Shown here piece by piece: positions 47,844 through 57,295 of a stretch of 64,000 nucleotides of DNA. The notes under the pieces are model-generated. The model saw only the letters and a list, made by a program, of their open reading frames with translations, was not told the DNA's origin and made no database searches. The DNA is from Metalysinibacillus jejuensis. Its GTDB lineage: Bacteria; Bacillota; Bacilli; Bacillales_A; Planococcaceae. How positions within the stretch are numbered: the stretch's first letter is position 1; each line of letters begins with the position of its first letter. The DNA lies in NCBI RefSeq assembly GCF_003057615.1, contig NZ_QAFW01000012.1:1-64000 (forward strand). The letters are read 5' to 3'. The position numbers and the translations under genes were made by a program.

Positions 47844-48374
47844 GTGAAACCTAACAAACTAACAGTACCTGAGGCGCTACGTTTAGCGAATCATGATTTT
47901 TTAAATCGTTTACAAATGATTATGATGTATAACGAGCTTGGTAAGCAGGAGCAGTGCCAAGCTTATATTGCAAAGACTGTTAATGAAATGCAGGCCGTGT
48001 CCGCAGTAAATCGTGCAGGTACACCAGTGCTAGCCGAATGGCTACTCACAGTAGGTTGGCGCTATAATGAATTTGCTGTAGCATTAACAAGTACAGTAAC
48101 GGGGACGGCTACTGTAGCAGAGTCTGCTGTTGTCGCTTACGTTGAGGCGTGCATAGCAGCTATTGCTAAACAGGTGGATGTTTACTGTGAGCAGTATATT
48201 ACACTGGATTACACCGTTGAGCCAGCTCATGTGGCGCTGGCAATGCGTGTAACAGGACAGTGGCAGACCCCAATACAATTAACTGAAAAAAATGAACGTT
48301 TTACCGTTAACATAAAAGCATCAACTACAACTGTGCTAGATTTATGTATAACGGCTAAACAGGGAGTGAAATAA
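47844..48374 (+). CDS. spo0B: Spo0B-like phosphotransferase
   Basis: This 176-aa protein sits between rpmA and obg, the syntenic place of spo0B. It keeps a His-box helix RLANHDFLNRLQMIMMYN, comparable to RHDWMNKLQLI of Spo0B, where the His takes the phosphoryl group. The C-terminal half is a poorly conserved, degenerate ATPase-like domain. GTG 47844 follows AGGAGTGA; an in-frame ATG at 47823 lies before that site. Its survival among missing sporulation genes is notable. Function in this lineage is unknown. Confidence 0.75.
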   Translation: MKPNKLTVPEALRLANHDFLNRLQMIMMYNELGKQEQCQAYIAKTVNEMQAVSAVNRAGTPVLAEWLLTVGWRYNEFAVALTSTVTGTATVAESAVVAYVEACIAAIAKQVDVYCEQYITLDYTVEPAHVALAMRVTGQWQTPIQLTEKNERFTVNIKASTTTVLDLCITAKQGVK

Positions 48375-49661
48375 ATGTTTGTCGATCACGTAAAGATTTT
48401 TGTTAAAGGTGGTGACGGTGGCGATGGTATGGTCGCTTTCCGTCGCGAGAAATATGTACCAATGGGTGGACCAGCTGGCGGCGATGGCGGTCACGGTGGT
48501 AACGTCGTATTTGAAGTAGAAGAAGGTCTGCGTACGTTAATGGATTTCCGTTACAAACGCCATTTTAAAGCTGAGCGCGGTGAGCACGGTATGAGTAAAG
48601 GAATGCATGGTAAAAATGCAGAAGACTATATCGTAAAAGTGCCACCAGGTACGGTAGTTATTGATGAAGAAACAGAAGTCGTACTAGCTGACCTTGTTGA
48701 ACATGGTCAACGTGCAGTGATTGCTCGTGCAGGGCGCGGTGGCCGTGGTAACTGTCGTTTTGCGACGCCAGCAAACCCAGCGCCAGAGCTTGCCGAAAAA
48801 GGTGAGCCTGGTCAAGAGTTAAATGTTATTTTAGAACTTAAAGTACTTGCAGACGTTGGTTTAGTAGGTTTCCCAAGTGTGGGTAAATCAACATTACTAT
48901 CTGTAGTTTCTGCAGCTAAACCTAAAATCGGTGCGTATCACTTTACGACGATTGTACCAAACCTTGGTATGGTAGAAACAGAAGATGGCCGTAGCTTTGC
49001 GATGGCTGACTTACCAGGACTAATTGAAGGTGCTCACGAAGGTGTAGGGCTAGGTCACCAATTCCTACGTCATATTGAGCGTACGCGCGTTATCGTGCAT
49101 ATGATTGATATGTCAGGTATGGAAGGTCGCGATCCGTATGAGGATTATACCACCATTAATAATGAGTTAGAGCAGTATAATTTACGTTTAATGGAACGCC
49201 CACAACTTATTGTAGCAAATAAAATGGATATGCCAGATGCTGAAGAAAATCTAAAGGCTTTCCGTGAAAAAGTTGGCGAAGACGTTAACGTATTCCCAAT
49301 TTCAGCAGTTTCTCGTCAAGGCTTAAAAGAATTGCTATTTGCGGTAGCAGATTTATTAGAAGTAACGCCTGAATTTACGCTTCATACAGAAGAGGAAGCG
49401 TCAGAAGCTACTGTAATGTATAAACATGAAAATACATCAGAAGACTTTGTCATCACACGTGATGATGACGGTGCCTTTGTATTAAGCGGCTATACCATTG
49501 AACGCTTGTTTAAAATGACAGATTTCAGTCGTGAAGATGGGGTACGACGTTTTGCAAGACAATTGCGTGGTATGGGAGTAGACGAAGCGCTTCGTGAACG
49601 CGGTGCAGAGCACGGTGACACAGTTCGTTTACTTGAATTTGAATTCGAATTCTTTGAATAA
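48375..49661 (+). CDS. obg: GTPase ObgE/CgtA
   Basis: The 428-aa protein has the Gly-rich Obg fold ([20 protein letters not shown]), G domain ([27 protein letters not shown]) and a C-terminal OCT domain ending in acidic residues. It acts in 50S assembly and stress signalling. The ATG follows the spo0B stop after CAGGGAGTGA. Confidence 0.97.
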   Translation: MFVDHVKIFVKGGDGGDGMVAFRREKYVPMGGPAGGDGGHGGNVVFEVEEGLRTLMDFRYKRHFKAERGEHGMSKGMHGKNAEDYIVKVPPGTVVIDEETEVVLADLVEHGQRAVIARAGRGGRGNCRFATPANPAPELAEKGEPGQELNVILELKVLADVGLVGFPSVGKSTLLSVVSAAKPKIGAYHFTTIVPNLGMVETEDGRSFAMADLPGLIEGAHEGVGLGHQFLRHIERTRVIVHMIDMSGMEGRDPYEDYTTINNELEQYNLRLMERPQLIVANKMDMPDAEENLKAFREKVGEDVNVFPISAVSRQGLKELLFAVADLLEVTPEFTLHTEEEASEATVMYKHENTSEDFVITRDDDGAFVLSGYTIERLFKMTDFSREDGVRRFARQLRGMGVDEALRERGAEHGDTVRLLEFEFEFFE

Positions 49662-49687
49662 TAGTGATGTGAAGTAGGGGGAAAATT

Positions 49688-50143
49688 ATGAAAAGCGTTG
49701 CCAATCAACGATATTTTTTAGTGCGTGAAGATGTATTAACAGATGCGATGCAAAAAACTTTAGAGGCGAAGCAGCTATTATCTACCGGAGCGGTGTCTTC
49801 TATTTGGGATGCTGTAAAAGAAGTCGATATTTCGCGTAGTGCGTTTTATAAATATCGCGATGCGGTTTTCCCTTTTCACTCCGTCGTACAAGAACGTATC
49901 CTTACGATATTTTTACAATTGCAAGATCGTAAAGGCACGCTTGCTCGATTGCTTGAGACCATCACTGTGACACATTGTAATGTTTTAACAATCCACCAAA
50001 CTATTCCGATTCAAGGACGTGCGAATGTCACTTTATCGCTTGATGTGACGAGCATGACCTGTGAACTAGACGAATTACTACAACAGCTTAAAAAATTGGA
50101 TTTTGTAGAGTCTGCTGAAGTCATTAGCTCAGGTGCTCTCTAA
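49688..50143 (+). CDS. pheB: ACT domain protein PheB
   Basis: The 151-aa protein has an N-terminal helical part (YFLVREDVLTDAMQKTLEAK...ISRSAFYKYRDAVFPF) and a C-terminal ACT domain (RKGTLARLLETITVTHCNVLTI), the layout of B. subtilis PheB, which lies between obg and pheA as here. Its exact role is unclear. Confidence 0.92.
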   Translation: MKSVANQRYFLVREDVLTDAMQKTLEAKQLLSTGAVSSIWDAVKEVDISRSAFYKYRDAVFPFHSVVQERILTIFLQLQDRKGTLARLLETITVTHCNVLTIHQTIPIQGRANVTLSLDVTSMTCELDELLQQLKKLDFVESAEVISSGAL

Positions 50144-50149
50144 CTTTTC

Positions 50150-50188
50150 AGCCTAGTGTTTTACTTCGGTAAAATGCTAGGCTTTTTT
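50150..50188 (+). terminator. Intrinsic terminator after pheB
   Basis: GCCTAGTGTTTTAC pairs with GTAAAATGCTAGGC around a TTCG loop, then T residues. pheA therefore has its own promoter. Confidence 0.85.
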
Positions 50189-50259
50189 GTAGTATCAAAA
50201 CCTTTGTTTTGATTTACTATTCTGTCAAATGAGCGTACACTAGCATACAGGGAGGTTTT

Positions 50260-51144
50260 ATGATGACAGAAACAAAAGATTGGCAACACCGCATCGCATA
50301 TTTAGGACCTGAGGCGTCCTTTACATATTTAGCAACGAAAGGTTTATTTCCAAATGAATGGCTCGTGCCTCAAGCAACAATACCTGAGTGTATTGAGGCA
50401 GTGGCTAAAGGCACAGTAGACTTAGCTGTTGTGCCTTTAGAAAATGCTCTAGAAGGCTCTGTGCCGCTTACACTAGACTATTTGTTCCATGAAGTGGAGT
50501 TATTTGTAACAGGTGAAATTTTATTGCCTATCGCTCAGCATTTAATGGTTAATCCTAAACAGAAAGATAACTGGGAAGCTATCGAAGGGGTTTATTCTCA
50601 TCCCCATGCTTTAGCGCAATGCCATAAATATTTATTTTACCGTTTTAGTGGTGTACCACTTAATCAAACGACGTCTACGGCAGCTGCTGCAAAGTATGTT
50701 TCAGAGCACCCTGAGCTATGTATAGCAGCTGTAGGTAATGAGTCCGCTGCGAAAAAATATGGTTTAGAAATTGTGCAACCGTCGATTCATGATTTTCACT
50801 TTAACCATACGCGCTTCTTTGTCTTATCGCGCCAAAATTTACGTATGCCGCTTGCACAGTCAAATGAAGAGCCGAAAACGACATTAATGGTAACATTACC
50901 TACAGACCGTTCAGGTGCATTGCATCAAGTATTGTCTGTATTTGCTTGGCGCCAATTAAATTTAAGTAAAATTGAATCACGTCCGCTTAAGACGGGACTC
51001 GGTGACTACTTCTTTATGGTTGATGTTTTAGCAGATGAAAAAGAGAAGATGATGCAGGGCGCGATGGAAGAGCTAGAAGCGCTTGGTTGCACCGTAAAAT
51101 CATTAGGTACGTATTACCGTTATATGACGGGGCTTGAGGGCTAA
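50260..51144 (+). CDS. pheA: Prephenate dehydratase
   Basis: PheA converts prephenate to phenylpyruvate. The 294-aa protein has a PDT domain (YLGPEASFTYLA; TTSTAAAAKYV; NHTRFFVLSR with the catalytic Thr) and a C-terminal ACT domain with GALH and ESRP for Phe feedback. The start is one of two adjacent ATGs (50260, 50263) after GGGAGG. It overlaps the next gene (TAATG). Confidence 0.95.
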   Translation: MMTETKDWQHRIAYLGPEASFTYLATKGLFPNEWLVPQATIPECIEAVAKGTVDLAVVPLENALEGSVPLTLDYLFHEVELFVTGEILLPIAQHLMVNPKQKDNWEAIEGVYSHPHALAQCHKYLFYRFSGVPLNQTTSTAAAAKYVSEHPELCIAAVGNESAAKKYGLEIVQPSIHDFHFNHTRFFVLSRQNLRMPLAQSNEEPKTTLMVTLPTDRSGALHQVLSVFAWRQLNLSKIESRPLKTGLGDYFFMVDVLADEKEKMMQGAMEELEALGCTVKSLGTYYRYMTGLEG

Positions 51145-51524
51145 TGAATTTCGTGTTGTTTGACGGAGAATGTGGATTTTGTCAGGCAAATATTCAATTT
51201 ATTTTACGCTTTGAACGCGCCCCGTATTTTCATTTTGCTTCATTGCAAAGCGAAATAGGGCAAGCGTTATGTGAACGTTATAATATTATCGACCGAACGA
51301 GTGTTGTAGTCATTGATCAAGGACATGCGTATACCGAGTCAACGGCTGCCTTAAAAATTGCTAAACATTTACGTTATTTTTGGTTATGCCAAATCTTTGT
51401 ACTCGTGCCACGTTTTTTACGGGATGCGGTATATGAGTTAGTAGCTGCGAATCGTAAACATTTGCCAGGTGCTTGTCTTGTGCTAACTGCATCACAACGT
51501 GAACGCTTTCATGATAAAAGGTAG
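51144..51524 (+). CDS. DCC-family thiol oxidoreductase-like protein (DUF393)
   Basis: The 126-aa protein begins NFVLFDGECGFCQANIQFIL, the DxxCxxC motif of DUF393/DCC proteins, a thioredoxin-related fold with a CxxC pair. The role is unknown. It is coupled to pheA by overlapping stop and start. Confidence 0.87.
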   Translation: MNFVLFDGECGFCQANIQFILRFERAPYFHFASLQSEIGQALCERYNIIDRTSVVVIDQGHAYTESTAALKIAKHLRYFWLCQIFVLVPRFLRDAVYELVAANRKHLPGACLVLTASQRERFHDKR

Positions 51525-51552
51525 CTGAGATTGTCTCAGCTACCTTTTTACT
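51516..51552. terminator. Bidirectional terminator
   Basis: AAAAGGTAGCTGAG pairs with CTCAGCTACCTTTT. It lies between the convergent DCC gene and nsrR. Confidence 0.88.
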
Positions 51553-51979
51553 GTAGTAATTGCATTAATAAATCACGATTTCCCAAAAAGTCTTCAACGG
51601 TGTAGCGATCAAGCACTTCGAGATATGCCTGTAAAGCTTCAGCGAGCACGCCTTTTAGCTGGCAAGCTGGTGCAATTTTACACATATTACTTTCAGGATC
51701 GAAGCATTCTACTAAATGAAAGTCTTCTTCGGTTTGGCGCACAACTTCGCCGATAGAAATATGGGCAGGCAGTTTTGCTAAACGAATGCCGCCGCCTCGT
51801 CCACGAATGGTTTCGATATAGCCGAGCTGTCCTAGCTGATGAGTAACTTTCATTAAGTGATTTTTTGAAATATTATAAGCGTCAGAAATTTCCTGAATCG
51901 TTGTAAGTTCATCTTGTTTCTTTGCGCCTAAATAAATAAGTGTACGCAAAGAGTAGTCGGTATATACGGTTAAGCGCAT
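51548..51979 (-). CDS. nsrR: NsrR, Rrf2-family nitric-oxide-sensing repressor
   Basis: The 143-aa protein has the Rrf2 winged helix (MRLTVYTDYSLRTLIYLG; ISKNHLMKVTHQLGQLGYI; GRGGGIRLA) and three Cys (CFDPESNMCKIAPAC) that hold the Fe-S cluster in NsrR. I chose the ATG at 51979; the longer reading to 52012 adds residues absent from the family. It is divergent from hmp, the usual NsrR target. Confidence 0.9.
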   Translation of the reverse strand: MRLTVYTDYSLRTLIYLGAKKQDELTTIQEISDAYNISKNHLMKVTHQLGQLGYIETIRGRGGGIRLAKLPAHISIGEVVRQTEEDFHLVECFDPESNMCKIAPACQLKGVLAEALQAYLEVLDRYTVEDFLGNRDLLMQLLQ

Positions 51980-52037
51980 TGATTTCACCACTTTCTCACA
52001 ATAGTATAGCATTTAATGCTTGTAGTTCGCATACATT

Positions 52038-52132
52038 AAAAGATACATTTTGTATACATTTAATTTTAAAGATGTATAAAAAATATATGTTTTGTGAACA
52101 AAATGTTAAAGATGTATATTTAATATTGCTTT
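52038..52132. promoter_or_regulatory. AT-rich NsrR/hmp control region with candidate operators
   Basis: Three imperfect palindromes of the form AAGATRYAT...ATATM lie here: AAAGATACATTTTGTATACA near 52039, AAAGATGTATAAAAAATATA near 52068 and AAAGATGTATATTTAATATT near 52108. This matches the style of Firmicutes NsrR sites. No direct evidence. Confidence 0.5.
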
Positions 52133-52179
52133 AAGAAAGCTAGCGCGCTATAGTGAGGATAAGAAAAGGAGTGGTTCAT

Positions 52180-53334
52180 ATGTTACAACAACAAACAATG
52201 GCTATTATTAAAGCAACAGCACCTGTTCTAGAAGTTCATGGTGTCACAATTACTAAAACATTTTATAAAAATATGTTTGATAATCACCCTGAATTACTAA
52301 ATATTTTTAACCATACAAACCAAGCGCAAGGTCGCCAACAAACGGCTCTAGCTAATACTGTTTACGCAGCCGCGCTACATATTGAAAACCTTGAGGCCAT
52401 CTTACCGGTTGTCGTTCAAATTGCACATAAGCACGTTAGTCTAGGCGTAATGCCAGAACATTATCCTATCGTAGGAAAGTATTTATTAGCAGCGATTAAA
52501 GAAGTATTAGGTGATGCAGCAACACCAGAGATTTTACAAGCCTGGGAACAAGCTTACGGCGTTATTGCAGATATTTTTATTCAAGTAGAAGAAGATTTAT
52601 ATAAACAAACTGAAAATGATGGTGGTTGGCGTCTATTTAAGAAGTTTAAAGTAGTAAATAAAGAAGTCGAAAATGCGATTGTTACTTCATTTTATTTAGC
52701 CCCAGCGGATGGCACAGCACTACCTAGCTATTTACCAGGGCAGTACATTACCATTCGCACAGCTATTCCTGGTGATACGTATTTAGCTAACCGTCAATAC
52801 ACGTTGTCACAAGCTGCAGACGGAAAAACATTCCGTATCTCTGTAAAAAAAGAAAGTGACACGACACCAGCAGGTAAAGTGTCGAATTTCTTACATGATA
52901 CGTTACAAGTAGGCGATACATTAGATGTAAGTGCACCAGCAGGGGTATTTACACTACAAAAATCTACGAAGCCCCTAGCATTTATTAGTGGCGGTATCGG
53001 TGTTACACCACTTCATAGCATGGTGCAAGCGTTAGAAGATGCACCGCAAGTGAGCTTTATTCAATGCGCGCGCAATGAAGATGTTATTACATTCCAACAA
53101 TCTATTGAACAGAAAATTGCTGCGTTACCAAATGCGAGTTATGACGCGCTATATTCTGATCAAGAACAATATATTAATGAAGCAATTATTGCCGAGCGCA
53201 TTGCAAAGGACGCAGATGTTTATGTGTGTGGACCAGTACCATTTATGGCCGCTACAGTTAAAGCGTTAGAAAATAACGGTTTTGCACCTGAACAAATTCA
53301 CTATGAATTTTTTGGACCAGCCTTACAATTATAA
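52180..53334 (+). CDS. hmp: Flavohemoprotein, nitric oxide dioxygenase
   Basis: Hmp oxidises NO to nitrate with O2 and NADH. The 384-aa protein has a globin domain (1-140, proximal His in [15 protein letters not shown]), an FAD domain ([10 protein letters not shown]) and an NAD domain ([30 protein letters not shown]). ATG 52180 follows AAAAGGAG. Probably repressed by the divergent NsrR. Confidence 0.96.
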   Translation: MLQQQTMAIIKATAPVLEVHGVTITKTFYKNMFDNHPELLNIFNHTNQAQGRQQTALANTVYAAALHIENLEAILPVVVQIAHKHVSLGVMPEHYPIVGKYLLAAIKEVLGDAATPEILQAWEQAYGVIADIFIQVEEDLYKQTENDGGWRLFKKFKVVNKEVENAIVTSFYLAPADGTALPSYLPGQYITIRTAIPGDTYLANRQYTLSQAADGKTFRISVKKESDTTPAGKVSNFLHDTLQVGDTLDVSAPAGVFTLQKSTKPLAFISGGIGVTPLHSMVQALEDAPQVSFIQCARNEDVITFQQSIEQKIAALPNASYDALYSDQEQYINEAIIAERIAKDADVYVCGPVPFMAATVKALENNGFAPEQIHYEFFGPALQL

Positions 53335-53338
53335 AAAA

Positions 53339-53374
53339 CAAAGACCATTTCCCGGGAAATGGTCTTCTTTTTTA
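53339..53374 (+). terminator. Intrinsic terminator after hmp
   Basis: AAGACCATTTCC pairs with GGAAATGGTCTT, then a T-rich run. Confidence 0.85.
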
Positions 53375-53442
53375 TCTTTTTTGACAATGATAGTTGTCAA
53401 AATGACTAACTTCATGTTAATTTTATAGAGGAGGTTATACAT

Positions 53443-53643
53443 ATGAAGAGTAGATTAAAAGAGCTTCGAGCACGGCATGGTTATAACCAAACGGAGTTAG
53501 CAAAGCGTGCGAATGTGTCACGCCAAACGATTAGCTTAATTGAGCGAGGAGAGTATATGCCGTCTATTTTAATTGCTGTACGCATTGCACGAATTTTTAA
53601 TGAGCCAGTAGAAGATGTTTTTATTATAGAGGAGGATGAATGA
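53443..53643 (+). CDS. Small XRE-family DNA-binding protein
   Basis: The 66-aa protein is a single HTH-XRE domain (LKELRARHGYNQTELAKRAN, then VSRQTISLIERGEYMPS), like the YozG/YvaO-type minimal regulators often paired with membrane proteins. GAGGAGGT precedes the ATG. Its end overlaps the next gene's ribosome site. Confidence 0.9.
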   Translation: MKSRLKELRARHGYNQTELAKRANVSRQTISLIERGEYMPSILIAVRIARIFNEPVEDVFIIEEDE

Positions 53644-53644
53644 A

Positions 53645-54229
53645 TTGGGGATTATACTTTTACAACTTACCAATAGCGTTGTTGTGTTGTTGCTTGGCGT
53701 AGGCTATTTTTATTTTAGGAAAATAACAAAGAGTAGTCAGCTAGTTGTGACGGGTGAGGAGGAAGATCAATTATTAGATAAGCAATATAAGCGTTCGATT
53801 ACGGTGTCGCAAATGATTAATAGTGCGTGTATTTTAAGTTTAGGTGCTATGGCCATTGGCTTTATTATCGTACGCGAAAGCTCACCTGCTATCCCCTTAC
53901 TGTCATTTGCTTTGTTAGTGTGTAGTGTTTTATCAACAGGTATAGTAACAAAGAGCGTAACGCTTGCTAATCCAACACGCCCAATACCTAACTGGGCAAA
54001 AGAGGACGGCGCATTTGATGCCATGGATGAGGGAGAGCGTCATGTGGCATTAAAAGCGTATTATAAAGTGTACAAAATAGTAATGGGTTTATTGATTATA
54101 AGTATTTTATTAGCCATGTACTATAGCGTGCTAACAGGTCAATCGCAAATTATGTCAATTATAGTAATGGTAGTGCTACTGCTGGTGATGGTATTTAGCT
54201 ACCTTAGTGTAATTAGGAGGGAGCGCTAG
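53645..54229 (+). CDS. Membrane protein next to XRE regulator (DUF3169-like)
   Basis: About 194 aa with five hydrophobic segments (LLQLTNSVVVLLLGVGYFYF; ILSLGAMAIGFIIV; LLSFALLVCSVLS; VMGLLIISILLAMYY; MSIIVMVVLLLVMVF). TTG 53645 is 10 bases after GAGGAGG and is preferred over the ATG at 53636, which overlaps that site. XRE plus DUF3169-type pairs are common in Firmicutes, but the family assignment is tentative and the function unknown. Confidence 0.7.
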   Translation: MGIILLQLTNSVVVLLLGVGYFYFRKITKSSQLVVTGEEEDQLLDKQYKRSITVSQMINSACILSLGAMAIGFIIVRESSPAIPLLSFALLVCSVLSTGIVTKSVTLANPTRPIPNWAKEDGAFDAMDEGERHVALKAYYKVYKIVMGLLIISILLAMYYSVLTGQSQIMSIIVMVVLLLVMVFSYLSVIRRER

Positions 54230-54230
54230 T

Positions 54231-54434
54231 ATGATTAGTGTACAAATGAAAGTTGCTGCTATTATTATTACAGTCATTGCGATAGGTTGCGTAATGTTTT
54301 TATTGTTAGCAGAGAGTTATTTTAATCATGCTGAACTCAATCAATTAATTGAGGGCTGTAAACAAGTTGGAGGCACAGTTGACCTTACCATTGAAGCATC
54401 TGTGACTGGCGACTATGCGTTTTCTTGTAAGTAA
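54231..54434 (+). CDS. Small single-pass membrane protein
   Basis: The 67-aa frame has one N-terminal hydrophobic helix (VAAIIITVIAIGCVMFLLL) and a short extracellular tail with two Cys (EGCKQVGG...AFSCK). It starts two bases after the previous stop with GGAGGGAG in front, so it is very likely a real operon member. Unknown function. Confidence 0.65.
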   Translation: MISVQMKVAAIIITVIAIGCVMFLLLAESYFNHAELNQLIEGCKQVGGTVDLTIEASVTGDYAFSCK

Positions 54435-54511
54435 ATGCTTGTGTTGCGTGCGCAACGGGCGGATGTTGCTATACGATTGACCTGAAACGACATAGTGTAG
54501 GAGGTGAGCGT

Positions 54512-54958
54512 ATGACAGCAGGTGATGAGTTGCGTAAGATACGTATAGCATTAGGCAAAACGCAGCAGGAGGTAGCGGATGAAGTTTTTGTAACGCGCCA
54601 AACGATTTCTAAATGGGAGCTTGGCAAAAGTGAGCCTGATTTTATCTCCGCTGAATTGTTACGTAAAGCATTACAGCTGCCGACGCCAAAAAAGGAGGCA
54701 GTATGGATGAAGCAACCGAAAAATTGGCTAGGCTTAGTAGTGTTTGGGATTGTGTTTTTACCGTTTCGTATGGGGTGGGTGCAAATCAAAAAGTATCAGC
54801 AATATAGTGTGGTGCGATTTGTAATTGTGCCTGCCGTAATTGTACTGTATGCGTTGTATATGTATTCGCTAAAAGTGGAAGCATTTTATGTTGTACTTGC
54901 GGTAACAATTATAGCTTACATGGGCACGTCTTATTATTTTCAGCAACGTGAAGAATAG
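54512..54958 (+). CDS. Membrane-bound XRE-family regulator
   Basis: The 148-aa protein has an N-terminal HTH-XRE domain (GDELRKIRIALGKTQQEVAD, then VTRQTISKWELGKSEPD) and three C-terminal membrane helices. Such one-component membrane regulators sense envelope or ionic conditions. AGGAGGTGAG precedes the ATG. Confidence 0.85.
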   Translation: MTAGDELRKIRIALGKTQQEVADEVFVTRQTISKWELGKSEPDFISAELLRKALQLPTPKKEAVWMKQPKNWLGLVVFGIVFLPFRMGWVQIKKYQQYSVVRFVIVPAVIVLYALYMYSLKVEAFYVVLAVTIIAYMGTSYYFQQREE

Positions 54959-54961
54959 CAA

Positions 54962-54997
54962 GAAGCGGTTCACATTTTGCGTGAACCGCTTTTTTTA
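54962..54997. terminator. Bidirectional terminator
   Basis: AAGCGGTTCAC (54963-54973) pairs perfectly with GTGAACCGCTT (54981-54991), then seven T. It lies between convergent genes. Confidence 0.88.
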
Positions 54998-55522
54998 ATC
55001 GAGTAGTATGCCTTTAGCGCGTAAAGCTTGCTCTGCACAATCAAGCATATCTTCCGTTGGTGCTTGGAGTGTGTGTAGGTGGATGCCATCTGTTAAATCA
55101 GAGAGGTAGGAAGCATTGGCAGCTTGTACTTTATCAATGAAGCGGCTCACCTCAACGCGGTTGCTCACATGGATAGCGGCAGTAATTTCGCCGTAAACAC
55201 TATGCTCGACACAAACGTCTTTAACCGTAACACCACAGTCCACAATAGCGAATAACTCTTCTTGTGCTTGTGCAGGTGTATGTTTACAGGCAACGACGCG
55301 AGTGGCGTAATTAGGTTGTGCTTGCGTTAAATATACGTAGCCCTGACTAGTCGCAAGGATTGGGGCATTACGCGCCTTTAATAACGTAATATCATTAACG
55401 ATAACTTGACGTGATACATTAGCGAATTTGGCTAAGTCAGCGCCAGTTAACGGGGTAGTAGCTTGTTGTAGTAGCGATAAAATTTTTGTGCGGCGTTCTT
55501 CGCCTAATAGTTTTTTAGTCAT
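54995..55522 (-). CDS. nadR: NAD biosynthesis repressor NadR/NiaR
   Basis: The 175-aa protein has a DeoR-like HTH (RRTKILSLLQQATTPLTGADLAKFANVSRQVIVND) and a 3H domain with spaced His (CKHTPAQ, EHSVYGEI, AIHVSN, GIHLHTL) that binds nicotinate and metal. It corresponds to B. subtilis YrxA. The nadBCA/nifS genes it usually accompanies are not here, so its targets are elsewhere. TAAGGAGTG precedes the ATG. Confidence 0.88.
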   Translation of the reverse strand: MTKKLLGEERRTKILSLLQQATTPLTGADLAKFANVSRQVIVNDITLLKARNAPILATSQGYVYLTQAQPNYATRVVACKHTPAQAQEELFAIVDCGVTVKDVCVEHSVYGEITAAIHVSNRVEVSRFIDKVQAANASYLSDLTDGIHLHTLQAPTEDMLDCAEQALRAKGILLD

Positions 55523-55644
55523 AATCGTTCACTCCTTAATTGTTAATATTGTATCATGTTCAATGTTGTTTTTGTGCGTTTAAACGTCGAGCATTCGTTC
55601 GCTATTATGCTATAATCTTATATAGATTGTGAGGGGAAGAAAAG

Positions 55645-56259
55645 ATGTATGATTATATGATAGGACAAGTAACGCGTATTACGCCAGAATATATTGTTGT
55701 TGAACAAGGATATATTGGCTATCGTTTATTTACGCCAAACTCCTATGCGTTTAAACAAACGACAGAAATGGTACGTGTCTATGTACATCATCATGTACGA
55801 GAAGATGCGAGTTTATTATATGGTTTTACGACACTCGATGAACGTGAGCTGTTTCGTAAATTAATTCAAGTGTCGGGTATTGGACCTAAAGGAGCGCTTG
55901 CTATTTTAGCTACAGGTGATCCTTCTCAAGTAGTAGCTGCTATTGAGCATGAAGACGAAAGCTACCTTATTAAATTCCCAGGTGTAGGCAAGAAAACCGC
56001 GCGTCAAATTATTTTAGATTTAAAAGGCAAGCTCGGTGCGCTACTAGAAGTCATCGACTTTGCGAGCGCGCCTAATGAACTACCACTATTTGAAGATACG
56101 AATCATAATGCGGCATTAGAAGATGCTTTATTAGCGCTTGCTACATTAGGTTATTCAGAGCGAGAATTGAAAAAAGTACGACCTAAATTGGAGAGTAATG
56201 ATGAAATCGTAACGACGGATGATTATATGAAATACGCACTTAAACTAATGTTAACGTAA
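55645..56259 (+). CDS. ruvA: Holliday junction helicase subunit RuvA
   Basis: The 204-aa protein has domain I ([20 protein letters not shown]), HhH motifs ([40 protein letters not shown]) and the C-terminal RuvB-contact domain ([20 protein letters not shown]). First gene of ruvA-ruvB-queA-tgt-yajC; bofC, usually upstream in Bacillus, is absent. Confidence 0.96.
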   Translation: MYDYMIGQVTRITPEYIVVEQGYIGYRLFTPNSYAFKQTTEMVRVYVHHHVREDASLLYGFTTLDERELFRKLIQVSGIGPKGALAILATGDPSQVVAAIEHEDESYLIKFPGVGKKTARQIILDLKGKLGALLEVIDFASAPNELPLFEDTNHNAALEDALLALATLGYSERELKKVRPKLESNDEIVTTDDYMKYALKLMLT

Positions 56260-56272
56260 GGGAGTGAGGCAA

Positions 56273-57277
56273 ATGACAAATCCTATTACGACAAATGAAG
56301 CAACTGCTTATGATCAACAGTTTGAATTGTCGCTTCGACCACAGCGTTTATCTCAGTATATTGGACAAGCACAAGTAAAAGAAAATTTACAGATTTTTAT
56401 TGAGGCAGCGCGTCGTCGTGAGGAGTGCCTTGACCATGTGTTACTGTACGGGCCACCAGGGCTTGGTAAAACGACACTAGCTACAGTTATAGCGAATGAA
56501 ATGGATGTTAATGTACGCATGACGAGTGGCCCTGCGATTGAGCGCCCAGGAGATTTAGCAGCAATTTTAAATGCACTTGAGCCAGGCGATGTATTATTTA
56601 TTGATGAGATTCATCGTTTACCACGAGCGATTGAAGAAGTATTATACCCTGCGATGGAAGATTTTTGTTTAGATATTGTAGTAGGCAAAGGACCTGAAGC
56701 ACGTTCCATTCGTTTAGATTTACCCCCGTTTACATTAATTGGGGCAACAACACGTGCTGGCGCATTATCTGCACCACTTCGTGACCGTTTTGGTGTATTA
56801 TTACGTTTGGAGTATTATGATGAGGCTGCACTTACTGAAATTGTAAAGCGTAGTGCCGACGTCTTTGAAGTAGCTATTGTAGAAGAAGCAGCGCTTGAAA
56901 TCGCTAAGCGTTCAAGAGGTACGCCACGTATTGTCAATCGCTTATTAAAGCGTGTACGCGATTTTGCTGAAGTGCTAGGTGATGGTGCGATTACACCAGC
57001 CATCGCTGAGCAGGCGTTGTCGCTATTACAAGTAGATGCTAGAGGGCTCGATCATATTGACCGTAAACTAATTGAAGGTATGATTGAGCGTTTCCGTGGT
57101 GGACCAGTTGGGCTCGATACAATCTCTGCTTCTATCGGGGAAGAAGCACTAACGATAGAAGACGTGTACGAGCCGTATTTATTACAGATTGGCTTTATTC
57201 AACGTACACCACGCGGACGTGTGGCAACTCAGCTCGCGTATTTACATTTTGGCTATGAGCTACCCGACCAAACTTAA
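56273..57277 (+). CDS. ruvB: Holliday junction helicase ATPase RuvB
   Basis: The 334-aa AAA+ motor has Walker [13 protein letters not shown], Walker [10 protein letters not shown], sensor IGATTRAG and a C-terminal winged helix ([14 protein letters not shown]). ATG 56273 follows GGGAGTGAGG; an in-frame GTG at 56264 lies on that site. Confidence 0.97.
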   Translation: MTNPITTNEATAYDQQFELSLRPQRLSQYIGQAQVKENLQIFIEAARRREECLDHVLLYGPPGLGKTTLATVIANEMDVNVRMTSGPAIERPGDLAAILNALEPGDVLFIDEIHRLPRAIEEVLYPAMEDFCLDIVVGKGPEARSIRLDLPPFTLIGATTRAGALSAPLRDRFGVLLRLEYYDEAALTEIVKRSADVFEVAIVEEAALEIAKRSRGTPRIVNRLLKRVRDFAEVLGDGAITPAIAEQALSLLQVDARGLDHIDRKLIEGMIERFRGGPVGLDTISASIGEEALTIEDVYEPYLLQIGFIQRTPRGRVATQLAYLHFGYELPDQT

Positions 57278-57295
57278 ATAAAGGAAGTTACAAAC

